Part shown: one piece after another, positions 1 through 8,472 of the stretch
Position numbering within the stretch: the first letter of the stretch is position 1
How the letters are laid out: each line of letters opens with the position of its first letter
Assembly: GCA_016787065.1 (NCBI GenBank)
Contig: JAEUVD010000043.1
Coordinates: forward strand, 1-36,121
From: Chitinophagaceae bacterium
GTDB taxonomy: Bacteria; Bacteroidota; Bacteroidia; Chitinophagales; Chitinophagaceae
DNA length: 36,121 nt
Reading direction: 5' to 3'
The notes under the pieces: generated by a model
Seen by the model: the letters and a program-made list of their open reading frames with translations, nothing else
Told to the model about the DNA's origin: nothing
Database searches by the model: none
Translations under genes and position numbers: made by a program

Positions 1-261
1 GTTCAAATCCTGAATATTAACCGGCATCTGGTAGGTTTGCAGATAGTCTTTACCAACCGGCTTTAATTTCAATCGTTTAAATTCATTGGTAAGAAATTCT
101 GCCGCCTGCCCAACGCCATTCTTAACATACCCCCTTCCGTAAAAAGGAGTATCACAAAGTGTTTTTGTAATCGTTCGTCCGTAATCTAATACTGTATTTT
201 GGCCTATAGCTAAACAATAAAAGCTACAAAGCAGCATAACAAGAAACGCACGCTTATTCAT
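1..261 (-). CDS. M28-type metallopeptidase, N-terminal part (cut by window edge)
   Basis: The frame opens with ATG at 259-261 and runs to the left edge of the window without a stop, giving the first 87 residues. It begins with a signal peptide (a lysine and arginine, then a hydrophobic stretch ending near residue 20). A segment follows that reads FYGRGYVKNG and continues into an AAEFLTNEF-type helix. In Bacteroidota M28 (aminopeptidase Y/Q-like) peptidases this GRG...NG...AA.FL layout sits at the N-terminus of the mature enzyme. The metal-binding residues lie beyond the edge, so activity cannot be judged. The start lies only 2 bases after the stop of the prolyl oligopeptidase gene, which indicates cotranscription. 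The family call rests on this short N-terminal pattern only. Confidence 0.7.
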   Translation of the reverse strand, partial: MNKRAFLVMLLCSFYCLAIGQNTVLDYGRTITKTLCDTPFYGRGYVKNGVGQAAEFLTNEFKRLKLKPVGKDYLQTYQMPVNIQDLN

Positions 262-263
262 AC

Positions 264-2393
264 CTATCTCATCTTCAAATGATGCATAGTGAAGCTCATT
301 ACATCAGCCCATTCTTCTATTTGCTTGCTTGTAGGTTTACCAGCACCATGACCAGCTTGAGTATCAATACGAATTAATATAGGTTCATTACTTGCATTTA
401 AACTCTGAAGAGTGGCTGCAAATTTATATGAATGAGCAGGTACAACGCGATCATCATGATCGGCAGTTGTAATCATAGTGGCCGGATACCCTGTTCCTTT
501 TCGAATAGTATGCAACGGTGAATATTTGTACAAATACTTAAAATCCTCTGCCTTGTCTGAACTACCGTATTCAACAGCCCAACCCCAACCTACAGTAAAT
601 TTATGGTAACGTAACATATCCAGCACACCAACGCCCGGCAAACAAACTTTAAATAAATCGGGACGTTGTGTCATGCAAGCACCAACTAAAAGTCCGCCAT
701 TACTGCGTCCGTGAATAGCAATTTTATTCTTATTAGTTATTTTTTCTTTGATTAAAAACTCTGCTGCTGAAATAAAATCATCGAAAACATTTTGCTTTTT
801 TTCAAGCATGCCGGCTTTGTGCCAATTCTCTCCAAACTCACTTCCACCCCGAATATTAGCCAATACATAAATACCACCTTGTTGTACAAAATAACTCATC
901 GGCACCGAAAACGAAGGAGTAAGGGATATGTTGAAACCACCATAACCATAAAGGAAAACGGGGTTATCACCATTGCTTAAATCAGTTCCTTTTTTATAAT
1001 ACAAAAACATGGGTACTTTGGTGCCATCTTTACTGGTATACCAACGTTGCTCCACAACGGTACTATCTAAATCTATTCGAACATTAGGCTTTTTGAACAA
1101 CGTACTTTGGTTCGTATTCAAATCGTATTTGTATATCGTTGGCGCTTTATTAAAAGATGAAAATGTATAAAATGTATGATCATCTTTAGCACTTCCTCCA
1201 AACCCTGCAGCGGTTCCAATACCAGGTAATTCTATACTTTGTTCAAATTCACCTTTTAAATTATACACATCTATTTTACTGCTTGCATTGTGTAAATAAG
1301 TACAAAAAAACTTGTCGCCTACTCTACTGATTCCTTCTAACTTATCGGATTTTTCGCCCACGAAATTCTTCCAGTTTTTGGTATCCGGATTGGAGGGATC
1401 AACTATCACTAAGCGATAATTCGACGCATTCAAATTCGTGTACAATATTAATTTACCATTTACTACATCCACAAATTCATGATTATGATCGAAGCCCGGA
1501 GCTAACATTTTAAATTGTTTTTGCTTCCCATCTTTCAAATCCATAAATTGAAGTTCACTGCCATCCGTTCCTTCACTTAAACTTAAAATTAAAAAGCGTT
1601 CATCTTCACTTAACCCTGCACCTTTATAACGTAACGGATGTTGTTTATCTTCATAAACCAAACGGTCTTTGGATTGAGGTGTACCAATTTGATGATAAAA
1701 TATTTTTTGAAATTCGGTTTTAGCGGAAAATTTCTGACTTTCATTGCTAGGTTTGTCGTACCCTGAATAATAAAACCCGTCATCACCGCTCCACGATACA
1801 CCGGAGAACTTCGAGTATTCGATATGATCATCTAATTTCTTGCCGGTTTCTATTTCTTTAACATAAATATCTTGCCAGTCTGAACCCGCATCTGAAACAG
1901 CATACGCGGCATATTTTTGATTTTTTGAAACTTCAAAAGAGCCTAAAGCCGAAGTTCCTTTTTCATTTAATTTATTTGGATCAAGAAAAACTTTTGGCGT
2001 TCCATTTAAACCCTCCTGTACGTACAATACAGATTGATTTTGGAGTCCGTCGTTTTTATAAAAGAAGTAGTATTTACCCTCTTTAAAAGGATTACCATAC
2101 TTCTCGAAATTCCACATATTTTTAAGTTCATTATGGACCCTTTTTACGCTACCAATTTCAGAAAGAAACGCAGCGGTTTTTTCATTTTGTTCTTCTACCC
2201 AAGCTTTGGTCTCTTCCGAATTTTCATCTTCTAACCAACGATATGGATCCGTTACAGTAGTTCCAAAATAATTGTCGGATACAGTTCCTCGTTTCGCAGG
2301 CAAATATTCCTTTACTTCTTTTTTTACTGTTTGAGCTTCCATAGTTGTAATGATGGCACAAAGCCCTAGGGTGTATGTTAATTTCTTTAGCAT
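264..2393 (-). CDS. Secreted prolyl oligopeptidase (S9A family)
   Basis: This 709-residue serine peptidase is expected to cleave after proline in short peptides. A signal peptide (MLKK, then a hydrophobic stretch ending near TMEAQ) suggests a periplasmic or outer-envelope location. The N-terminal part begins with a DPYRWLED motif and continues as a seven-bladed propeller. The C-terminal alpha/beta hydrolase carries the triad: Ser near residue 564 in GRSNGG, Asp near 648 in ADHDDRV, and His near 682 in QAGHGAG. The length matches the family (about 690-720 residues). It lies 2 bases after the DUF58 gene and 2 bases before the M28-type gene, so all three probably share a transcript. Two secreted peptidases in a row suggest peptide scavenging; the link to DUF58 is not obvious. 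Confidence 0.95.
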   Translation of the reverse strand: MLKKLTYTLGLCAIITTMEAQTVKKEVKEYLPAKRGTVSDNYFGTTVTDPYRWLEDENSEETKAWVEEQNEKTAAFLSEIGSVKRVHNELKNMWNFEKYGNPFKEGKYYFFYKNDGLQNQSVLYVQEGLNGTPKVFLDPNKLNEKGTSALGSFEVSKNQKYAAYAVSDAGSDWQDIYVKEIETGKKLDDHIEYSKFSGVSWSGDDGFYYSGYDKPSNESQKFSAKTEFQKIFYHQIGTPQSKDRLVYEDKQHPLRYKGAGLSEDERFLILSLSEGTDGSELQFMDLKDGKQKQFKMLAPGFDHNHEFVDVVNGKLILYTNLNASNYRLVIVDPSNPDTKNWKNFVGEKSDKLEGISRVGDKFFCTYLHNASSKIDVYNLKGEFEQSIELPGIGTAAGFGGSAKDDHTFYTFSSFNKAPTIYKYDLNTNQSTLFKKPNVRIDLDSTVVEQRWYTSKDGTKVPMFLYYKKGTDLSNGDNPVFLYGYGGFNISLTPSFSVPMSYFVQQGGIYVLANIRGGSEFGENWHKAGMLEKKQNVFDDFISAAEFLIKEKITNKNKIAIHGRSNGGLLVGACMTQRPDLFKVCLPGVGVLDMLRYHKFTVGWGWAVEYGSSDKAEDFKYLYKYSPLHTIRKGTGYPATMITTADHDDRVVPAHSYKFAATLQSLNASNEPILIRIDTQAGHGAGKPTSKQIEEWADVMSFTMHHLKMR

Positions 2394-2395
2394 AA

Positions 2396-3295
2396 CTAAA
2401 CCATTTTATTTCGCTTGATAAGATAAGATTTCAGAATTTGATCGTAGCCTTCATTAATATCCGCATCGATGATGTCGATACCGAACTGACTACATTTTAA
2501 AGATAATTGCTGCCTGTAGAAATTCATTTTCTCCACATAGGCCGTTTTCAATTGATTCGAGTTCATTTTTATTCGTTCACCGCTTTCCAAATCAATAAAT
2601 TCATAGGGTCGGTTTTCAAACTCAAATTCAACTTCAAGTTTTTTATCTTGTACATGAAATAAAATTACTTCATGCTTATTATATTTTAAATGTTGCAATG
2701 CATCAAACAATTCATCTTGCTCAGAAACACGATCAAGCATATCACTAAAAATAACCACTAAACTTCGTTTATGAATATTCTCAGCAATTTGATGCAAAAC
2801 ATTGGTAGCTTGAGTGGATTGATTCTGTTTATTCAAATCCAACGTTTTTTCCAAAGTTGCCATCAACATTTTATGATGAACAGTATTTGATTTACATGCC
2901 GAATGAAAATGTAGCGAAGAGTCAAACATGGAAAGTCCAACGGCATCCAATTGTTTCTTTAATAACGTTATGAGTGCAGCCGATGCTAAACACGAAAATT
3001 GAATTTTATTATGTTTCTCATGTGCTTCGGGAAAGAGCATCGACGAAGATGTATCAATCACTATCTGACAACGGAGATTGGTTTCTTCTTCATATTTTTT
3101 AACAAACAAACGATCTGTTCGTCCGAAAACCTTCCAATCAATATGCTTCAAATTATCGCCTGAATTGTACAATCGATGTTCAGCAAATTCAACCGAAAAT
3201 CCATGAAACGGACTTTTATGCAACCCAATTATAAAACCCTCTACTACTTGCCTGGCTAATAATTCCAAATTTTCAATAACCGGTGTGGAAACCAT
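2396..3295 (-). CDS. DUF58 domain protein with VWA-like fold
   Basis: This 299-residue cytoplasmic protein has the DUF58 signature: an FSVEFAEHRLYNSGDNLKHI-type segment followed by DWKVFGR near residues 52-58. A von Willebrand A-like domain follows, with the metal-site motif DTSSSM near residues 81-86. There is no signal peptide or membrane segment. DUF58 proteins usually work beside a MoxR-type AAA ATPase, but none is in this window. The ATG at 3293-3295 is the first gene of a tightly packed minus-strand operon with the two peptidase genes. The specific function is unknown. Confidence 0.88.
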   Translation of the reverse strand: MVSTPVIENLELLARQVVEGFIIGLHKSPFHGFSVEFAEHRLYNSGDNLKHIDWKVFGRTDRLFVKKYEEETNLRCQIVIDTSSSMLFPEAHEKHNKIQFSCLASAALITLLKKQLDAVGLSMFDSSLHFHSACKSNTVHHKMLMATLEKTLDLNKQNQSTQATNVLHQIAENIHKRSLVVIFSDMLDRVSEQDELFDALQHLKYNKHEVILFHVQDKKLEVEFEFENRPYEFIDLESGERIKMNSNQLKTAYVEKMNFYRQQLSLKCSQFGIDIIDADINEGYDQILKSYLIKRNKMV

Positions 3296-3331
3296 AGTTT
3301 GTGTTAACCGGGTAAATATATTTCATAAATG

Positions 3332-3362
3332 TTGGCAAAAAAATTTTACAACCCTATATTTG
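3332..3362 (+). promoter_or_regulatory. Bacteroidota-type promoter of the small lipoprotein gene
   Basis: TTG at 3332-3334, a 20-base spacer, and a full TATATTTG -7 element at 3355-3362. The ATG at 3379 follows 16 bases later, which leaves a leader of about 12 bases. Confidence 0.7.
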
Positions 3363-3378
3363 ACTCAATTTTACCTGC

Positions 3379-3624
3379 ATGAAGAAATTTTTGCCTTTTT
3401 TTACGATTGCTGCAGTAGTTATGTTTATGAGTTCATGTACGCATGAGTATATCTGTCAGTGTGTGGTAAAATATTCAGGGCATCCGCCTAGCTTACCCGA
3501 TTCTGCGGTGCATGAATTTACCATTCGTAATACTAAAAAAGTTGCTGCACAGGAATGTGAAGATAATTCTGTGAATAGCACAAACAATGGTGTTACGATG
3601 AATGAAACGTGTCAGTTATATTAA
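3379..3624 (+). CDS. Small lipoprotein, function unknown
   Basis: An 81-residue protein with a lipoprotein signal peptide: MKKF, a hydrophobic stretch, and the lipobox MSSC with the lipidated Cys near residue 20. The mature part is about 62 residues and holds four further cysteines (YICQCV, QECED, NETCQ), which could form two disulfides in the periplasm. I recognise no domain. It has its own promoter, divergent from the DUF58 operon, and is followed by a T9SS cargo gene 85 bases on, so it is probably monocistronic. Confidence 0.75.
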   Translation: MKKFLPFFTIAAVVMFMSSCTHEYICQCVVKYSGHPPSLPDSAVHEFTIRNTKKVAAQECEDNSVNSTNNGVTMNETCQLY

Positions 3625-3658
3625 TAAATTCATTTAACCTATTTCCTCCCTGCCTTAC

Positions 3659-3689
3659 TTGAAATTACAGCGTTGAAGCAATACATTTA
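3659..3689 (+). promoter_or_regulatory. Possible promoter of the T9SS cargo gene
   Basis: TTG at 3659-3661, 20 bases, then TACATTTA at 3682-3689, which has one mismatch to TAnnTTTG. The ATG at 3710 lies 20 bases downstream. Confidence 0.45.
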
Positions 3690-3709
3690 CGCTCCTTAAT
3701 TTTCATGTA

Positions 3710-4825
3710 ATGGCAAAATGGTTACTGTTTATCTTTATTGGCATTGTTTATCAAAGTTCAGCTCAAACACCAATTACGCTAACCCGGGCCGACTTTCCTA
3801 AACCAACCACCGCCAGTAGTTTACCCGATAGCGTATTGTTTACTTCATTTAATTCAAATACAACAACAGCCCAAAATATAAATGGTGCCAATGCCGTTTG
3901 GGATGAATCGCAACTGAGTGGAAATGCCGTTTATCAGAACTTCTTAAGTATGTCGGCTACACCCTTGGTATTTCAGTTGTTATTCTTTGGATGCGATTAT
4001 GCAGAGCCTTTGTTAAACAATAGCGGACTAATTTCCGGAGGTACCGTTAGCGACGCTTATATGTATTATAATTATGCAGGAAATGATAGTCGGTTAGAAG
4101 TGAAAGGCTTCGGTGCAAATATGTCGTTCAATGGAAGTTTAGCTGTACCTGTTCCTGCCCTTTACACGTCTCCGGATGTTTTATATCGATTCCCATTAAC
4201 TTTTGGAGATGTGGATAGCTCACAATCCGGTTATAATATTTCAATTCCTATCGATTCTACGATTAGTATCGGTTTGAAACGAAATCAAGTTCGAGTTAAT
4301 ACCGTGGATGCATGGGGCCGACTAACTACTCCCGCCGGTACTTTTGACGTGCTGCGCGTTGAATCTAACATTAAACGTATCGATTCCGTAAGTACGCCTT
4401 TAGGAACTATAGGTTTTCCTAGCAACCCAATCGAGTATAAATGGTTAGGGCAAGGTATGAAAATACCCGTCTTGCAATTAAATGCTGTTGCTACCGGTGC
4501 TAACGTAAATGTTACCAATGGTACTTTTTACGGACAAGGATATGCTTTAGGTTTACCTTCAACCGATCAAGGAATTAGGTCACTTTTAATTTATCCTAAC
4601 CCTTCAGAAAACAACCCTATTATATCTTTTGATAATGTATTTAGGGAGCCTGTATCCATTTGGGTTCATGATTTGAACGGCAAAAACTATGGAGAATTTC
4701 ATTTTGCTGCTGATGGAAAAATGTTTAAAGAAAGCCTGCCATTAGGGTATTTAAGCTCTGGCAACTACCTTATTCGGGTTCAGTCTGGTACTTATCAACA
4801 AGTTGAAATCTGGAGCAAAAAGTAA
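3710..4825 (+). CDS. Secreted protein with T9SS type A sorting domain
   Basis: A 371-residue exported protein. The signal peptide covers about residues 1-19 and ends SSAQ. The central part (about 20-285) is rich in Ser, Thr, Asn and aromatic residues and matches no enzyme family I know. The last 75-80 residues form the type IX sorting domain: it opens with LLIYPNPSENN, continues with a VHDLNGK segment, and ends in GNYLIRV followed by a short basic tail. In T9SS organisms this domain directs cargo across the outer membrane and is then removed. The passenger is probably a cell-surface or secreted protein of unknown role. The gene stands alone between two promoters. Confidence 0.85.
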   Translation: MAKWLLFIFIGIVYQSSAQTPITLTRADFPKPTTASSLPDSVLFTSFNSNTTTAQNINGANAVWDESQLSGNAVYQNFLSMSATPLVFQLLFFGCDYAEPLLNNSGLISGGTVSDAYMYYNYAGNDSRLEVKGFGANMSFNGSLAVPVPALYTSPDVLYRFPLTFGDVDSSQSGYNISIPIDSTISIGLKRNQVRVNTVDAWGRLTTPAGTFDVLRVESNIKRIDSVSTPLGTIGFPSNPIEYKWLGQGMKIPVLQLNAVATGANVNVTNGTFYGQGYALGLPSTDQGIRSLLIYPNPSENNPIISFDNVFREPVSIWVHDLNGKNYGEFHFAADGKMFKESLPLGYLSSGNYLIRVQSGTYQQVEIWSKK

Positions 4826-4839
4826 AAGAAAATCAATAA

Positions 4840-4870
4840 TTGGGAAAAAAAGTTTAATTTACTATATTTG
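4840..4870 (+). promoter_or_regulatory. Promoter of the TPR-ribH-lutA operon
   Basis: TTG at 4840-4842, a 20-base spacer and TATATTTG at 4863-4870. The TTG at 4868 that opens the longest frame is part of this -7 element, so translation must begin downstream, at the ATG at 4892. Confidence 0.75.
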
Positions 4871-4891
4871 CGACCTTCAAAAAAGAAGCCC

Positions 4892-5620
4892 ATGGCAAAA
4901 CAAGATTTATATACGGCACCTCGCAAAACCACAGTTGTTCAGCAAGAAGCCATCGAAGATAATATTCCTACCGCGCAGGATCGCATTCATAGCATTGAGG
5001 TATGGTATGAGAATAATAAAAAGATAATTAATAATACGCTCATCGCGGTGCTTGCCATCGGTTTAGGTTATTGGGCTTACAATTATTTTTTACGCGGACC
5101 GAAAGTTCAAAAATCAAATGAAGCTATTTATGCAGCTCAAAGTTATTTTGGAATGGACTCCATCAATTTTGCTTTGAATGGTGATGGTAATCATCTTGGA
5201 TTTTTGAAAATCATAGATAAATTTGGTGGAACGCCTGCAGGAAATTTAGCGCATTACTATGCTGGAGTTTGTTATTTAAAGAAAGGTGAATTTAAGAATG
5301 CTGAAAAGCATTTAAAAGAATTCGATGGTAAAGGAACCATGGTTGAAAAAGTAGCCAAAGGAGCCTTAGGTGATGCCTTAATGGAACAAGGCAAAACGGA
5401 TGATGCTATTAAATATTATTTAGAAGCCTCCGACGATAAAGATAATATGTTATTGTCGCCGCTTTACTTGGAGCGTGCAGCAATGGCTAATGAAATCAAA
5501 AACAATAAAGAAGAAGCTATAAAATTATATAAGCGTATTAAGTTGGAATTTCCTCAAAGCCAACAATCGCAATATGCCGACCGAAATCTTGCCCGTTTAG
5601 GTGAATACAAACCTGTTTAA
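4892..5620 (+). CDS. TPR-repeat membrane-anchored protein
   Basis: I place the start at the ATG at 4892 (242 residues) because the upstream TTG at 4868 lies inside the promoter -7 element. A soluble, charged N-terminus of about 45 residues is followed by one membrane helix (about residues 47-66). After it come tetratricopeptide-type helical pairs, including AHYYAGVCYLKKGEFKNAEK, an ALGDALMEQGKTDDAIKYY repeat and a final EEAIKLYKRI repeat. The topology suggests a periplasmic TPR domain used for protein-protein contacts. It is the first gene of an operon with ribH, which starts 5 bases later. To my knowledge a TPR gene before ribH is common in Flavobacteriia, although no functional link to riboflavin is established. 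Confidence 0.85.
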   Translation: MAKQDLYTAPRKTTVVQQEAIEDNIPTAQDRIHSIEVWYENNKKIINNTLIAVLAIGLGYWAYNYFLRGPKVQKSNEAIYAAQSYFGMDSINFALNGDGNHLGFLKIIDKFGGTPAGNLAHYYAGVCYLKKGEFKNAEKHLKEFDGKGTMVEKVAKGALGDALMEQGKTDDAIKYYLEASDDKDNMLLSPLYLERAAMANEIKNNKEEAIKLYKRIKLEFPQSQQSQYADRNLARLGEYKPV

Positions 5621-5625
5621 CCTAC

Positions 5626-6117
5626 ATGGCTACTTCTTCGGAAAGTAAGAGCTTACTTGAGTATAACAACCTGCATATCGATTCAGATTTGCAGGTTGTT
5701 ATCGTTTATACCGAATGGAATGAAAAAATTATAGCTGAATTACTACGCGGTGTGCAGCATGTTCTTTCTAAATTTCCTTCGCTCAACGTTTATTACCTGC
5801 AAGTTCCAGGAGCCATCGAGATAACGAATGCTTGTTTTAGAACAATCGAATTAAAACGTGCCCAAGTTATTATTGCTTTGGGCTGTGTAATAAAAGGCGA
5901 AACACCACATTTCGATTATGTGTGTCAATCCGTAACCCAGGGTATCACGCATCTTAATGCAACGCAACGTATTCCAGTTATTTTTGGAGTACTTACTGTA
6001 AATTCGGTGGATGAAGCTTGGGATCGTTTAGGTGGTAAACATGGCCATAAAGGAGAAGAAGCTGCTATTGCCGCTTTAAAAATGTGTCATTTAAATTATC
6101 AAACCTCCATTAAATAA
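5626..6117 (+). CDS. ribH: 6,7-dimethyl-8-ribityllumazine synthase (riboflavin pathway)
   Basis: The 163-residue lumazine synthase condenses 5-amino-6-ribitylaminouracil with 3,4-dihydroxy-2-butanone 4-phosphate, the penultimate step of riboflavin synthesis. Recognisable parts are the substrate-binding YTEWNEKI segment near residue 28, VPGAIEI near 60, and IALGCVIKGETPHFDYV with the expected catalytic His near residue 95. The C-terminal GVLTVNSVDEAWDR and GGKHGHKGEEAA segments are also typical. The length is normal for the family. The gene begins 5 bases after the TPR stop and 7 bases before the lutA-like gene. No other rib gene is in the window, so the pathway is dispersed. Confidence 0.96.
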   Translation: MATSSESKSLLEYNNLHIDSDLQVVIVYTEWNEKIIAELLRGVQHVLSKFPSLNVYYLQVPGAIEITNACFRTIELKRAQVIIALGCVIKGETPHFDYVCQSVTQGITHLNATQRIPVIFGVLTVNSVDEAWDRLGGKHGHKGEEAAIAALKMCHLNYQTSIK

Positions 6118-6124
6118 TAGAAGC

Positions 6125-6844
6125 ATGAAAGTTCAACTTTTTATTCCTTGCTTTGTTGATCAGTTATATCCTCAGGTGGGTATGAACACGGTTAAACTGC
6201 TAGAAAAAGCTGGCTGTGAGGTTAGTTATAATCCGAACCAAACGTGTTGCGGTCAACCTGCTTACAATGCCGGATATATGAAAGAAGCGAAGCAAGTGAG
6301 TGAGAAATTCATACATGATTTTTCAGGCTCCGAATATATTGTTGCACCGAGCGGTTCTTGTATAGGTTATGTACGAGGTAGTTTCGAAGAAATTTTTAAT
6401 AATGGAAGTTGTCATAATGAAGCGAAACTTATTGGTAAACGTAGCTTTGAGTTATCGGAATTTTTAGTTGATGTTTTAAATTTTACCAATTTCGGTGCAG
6501 CCTTACAGGCTAAAGCTACTTATCATGATGCGTGTGGTGCCCTGCGCGAATGCGGCATTAAATCACAACCACGTACGTTATTAGCTCAGGTAAAAGGACT
6601 AGAATTAATAGAAAACAAAGAATGCGAAACATGTTGTGGCTTTGGTGGCACTTTCGCAGTTAAATACGAACCTATTTCCGTAGGAATGGCTCAAACTAAG
6701 GTAAACAGTGCATTACAAGCGAATGCAGATTATCTAATTTCTACCGATGTTTCGTGTTTAATGCATATTGAGGGAGTCATAAAACATCAGCAATTAGCAA
6801 TGAAAACAGCACACTTGGCTGACATTCTAACCCAAGGTTGGTAA
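6125..6844 (+). CDS. lutA: LutA-like (Fe-S)-binding oxidoreductase subunit, CCG domains
   Basis: This 239-residue protein has two cysteine-rich CCG domains. The first has IPCFVD near residue 9 and NQTCCGQPAYNAGY near 39-52. The second has YHDACGALRECG near 135-146 and CETCCGFGGTF near 160. The layout matches LutA/YkgE, a subunit of the LutABC L-lactate oxidation complex, and the related heterodisulfide reductase-type subunits. The usual partners LutB and LutC are not adjacent; it sits last in the TPR-ribH operon. It may pair with lutBC encoded elsewhere or have another redox role. The gene symbol is by family only. Confidence 0.85.
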   Translation: MKVQLFIPCFVDQLYPQVGMNTVKLLEKAGCEVSYNPNQTCCGQPAYNAGYMKEAKQVSEKFIHDFSGSEYIVAPSGSCIGYVRGSFEEIFNNGSCHNEAKLIGKRSFELSEFLVDVLNFTNFGAALQAKATYHDACGALRECGIKSQPRTLLAQVKGLELIENKECETCCGFGGTFAVKYEPISVGMAQTKVNSALQANADYLISTDVSCLMHIEGVIKHQQLAMKTAHLADILTQGW

Positions 6845-6936
6845 TCTCGTGGAATTCAAGAATATTCGATTTGAATAACCTAAACCTAGGAAAGAGTTAC
6901 TCGACCTAAAAGCGTGGTGTATTCAAGTGAAAGGTC

Positions 6937-7158
6937 TTATCCCCTCACGGGTTCTTGAAAATAACTCAGAATATTCGACAAGCAAATATCGGATGGGCCT
7001 TGAAAAATCAAATCAAATTCTTCAGCAAAATCTTCGAAGAAACTTGCTTCCTCCGGTAACTGATCAAATTCCGAATTTTTCTGATATAAGGGCCGAATAG
7101 GCGGAAAAGTAAGCTGTTTTGCTTGAAGCAATTCATTTTCAGGAGTAAAATTGGACAT
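6937..7158 (-). CDS. Small acidic hypothetical protein
   Basis: A 73-residue frame from the ATG at 7156-7158. A longer version starting at 7200 is possible, but the extension is basic and unlike the rest. The product is rich in Glu, Asp and Phe (EEASFFEDFAEEFDLIF), with one cysteine and no signal peptide or membrane helix. Codon use resembles the neighbours. It follows the small membrane protein on the same strand after 70 bases. I recognise no family, and coding status is moderately likely. Confidence 0.5.
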   Translation of the reverse strand: MSNFTPENELLQAKQLTFPPIRPLYQKNSEFDQLPEEASFFEDFAEEFDLIFQGPSDICLSNILSYFQEPVRG

Positions 7159-7228
7159 GTAAAAATCTTTTCTGGTTCTAATAACCCGGAAATAAAACAA
7201 AACGTGTGAAAAGCAATTTTATTAACAT

Positions 7229-7591
7229 TTAGTTTACATTTGAAGAACCCTTTCCAACTTTCTTCCAATAGAAAACATAATAAATAACTATCAAGAGTAT
7301 ACCAATACTAAATGGAAGTAAGCACCATTTTCGAAGATGATATGGGGCTTCATCCCATTTAAAAAATTCGCCTACCATCCATAAGCTATTAGCTGTTATC
7401 CAAAGTGCCACGGCTAAGTTATGAAAACGCTCTTCAAGGTTGTCCCAATTTTTGATCAACAAATAAATAGCTACAAAAAGGGTTGGTAAGATCATACTTA
7501 CTCCTAATACCCGAAAATTGGCTGCCCAGCTGGCATCCTTAAACAACCAAAAGACAATATGTAAATTTTCCAGCTTACGAAAATCTTTCAT
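7229..7591 (-). CDS. Small integral membrane protein, function unknown
   Basis: A 120-residue protein with about four hydrophobic segments (roughly residues 8-26, 28-46, 58-76 and 90-110) and a basic C-terminal tail after YYVFYWKK. It begins with an ENLHIVFWLFKDASW segment, which I believe recurs in uncharacterised Bacteroidota membrane proteins, but no function is known to me. The ATG lies at 7589-7591. It is 51 bases after the mtgA stop on the same strand, so the two may be cotranscribed. Confidence 0.75.
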   Translation of the reverse strand: MKDFRKLENLHIVFWLFKDASWAANFRVLGVSMILPTLFVAIYLLIKNWDNLEERFHNLAVALWITANSLWMVGEFFKWDEAPYHLRKWCLLPFSIGILLIVIYYVFYWKKVGKGSSNVN

Positions 7592-7642
7592 GGCTGCAGG
7601 TAATGGTTATGAGAACAATATGTAAGGTTGAATGATTCAACA

Positions 7643-8344
7643 TTAGTTTTTTATAAGGGCTGCGATTTCCGGATCATCTTCTAGGTTATTCATCTGTTTT
7701 AGAATCCAGTTATGTTTTCGTTGAAGCGAAGACGACGGTTTTTTAATATCCCAAACCTTTGGATTAGGAAGAATACTCGCAATCCAAGCCGCTTCCGATT
7801 TAGTAAGTTTAGATGCATCCTTGTTGTAATAGTACCTAGACGCTGCTTGAATACCGAAAACGCCCTTGCCCATTTCAGCAACATTTAAATACGTTTCAAG
7901 TATTCGTTTTTTCCGCCAAATTAATTCTATCAGAAACGTATGATACACTTCTAATCCTTTACGAATCCAATTTCTTCCATTCCATAAGAACACGTTTTTG
8001 GCTGTTTGTTGTGAAATGGTACTCGCCCCTTTGAGTTTCTTATGTTTCGGATTATCATTGTATTTCATAGCCTTTTTGATTGCATCAAAATCAAACCCGT
8101 TATGATCTGGAAATAACTGATCTTCCGCACAAATCACAGCTAGTTTTGCATTATTACCCATTTCCTCTGCATCAATATAATCTCTTTTTAAGCCATATCC
8201 TTGAAATAACGAGCCAATCATGATGGTAGTCACCGGAGGATTTATCCATTTAGTTAGAAAAATGTATAGCAGGTTCGCTAGAACCAAATACATCATTATT
8301 CTTTTAAGTTTCTGAAAGAATGTTCGTTTGGTACTTTTCGACAA
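7643..8344 (-). CDS. mtgA: Monofunctional peptidoglycan glycosyltransferase
   Basis: A GT51-family enzyme of 233 residues that polymerises lipid II into glycan strands. A basic N-terminus and one membrane helix (about residues 17-34) precede the catalytic domain on the periplasmic side. Motifs in order: ICAEDQLFPDHNGFD with the catalytic Glu near residue 74, then GASTISQQTAKN, RKKRILETYLNVAEMG and GIQAASRYYY. No transpeptidase domain follows, which fits MtgA rather than a class A PBP. The only start preserving the basic residues before the helix is TTG at 8342-8344; an in-frame TAG lies two codons upstream. The next ATG (8294-8296) begins at the helix itself, so TTG is preferred but not certain. 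Confidence 0.93.
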   Translation of the reverse strand: MSKSTKRTFFQKLKRIMMYLVLANLLYIFLTKWINPPVTTIMIGSLFQGYGLKRDYIDAEEMGNNAKLAVICAEDQLFPDHNGFDFDAIKKAMKYNDNPKHKKLKGASTISQQTAKNVFLWNGRNWIRKGLEVYHTFLIELIWRKKRILETYLNVAEMGKGVFGIQAASRYYYNKDASKLTKSEAAWIASILPNPKVWDIKKPSSSLQRKHNWILKQMNNLEDDPEIAALIKN

Positions 8345-8472
8345 AGCCTAAGTTTTTAAATTCAATTAATATCTTAACAGAACAATATTAAGGCATCCTC
8401 AGGATTTTTTATCATTCCGTTTTAGCTACTAACAAGACCAATCTTACATTCGTCCATGAAAATAAAAAAAAC

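Noticed and set aside
6859..6978. An 11-base direct repeat, AGAATATTCGA, at 6859-6869 and 6968-6978
   Set aside because: Only two copies, AT-rich, one inside a possible coding frame; expected by chance in a window of this length.
7008..7268. An 86-residue frame on the minus strand overlapping the small acidic ORF
   Set aside because: It is a shadow frame: rich in Cys, Phe and Lys without order, and it overlaps the end of the membrane protein gene. The frame at 6937-7158 has better composition.
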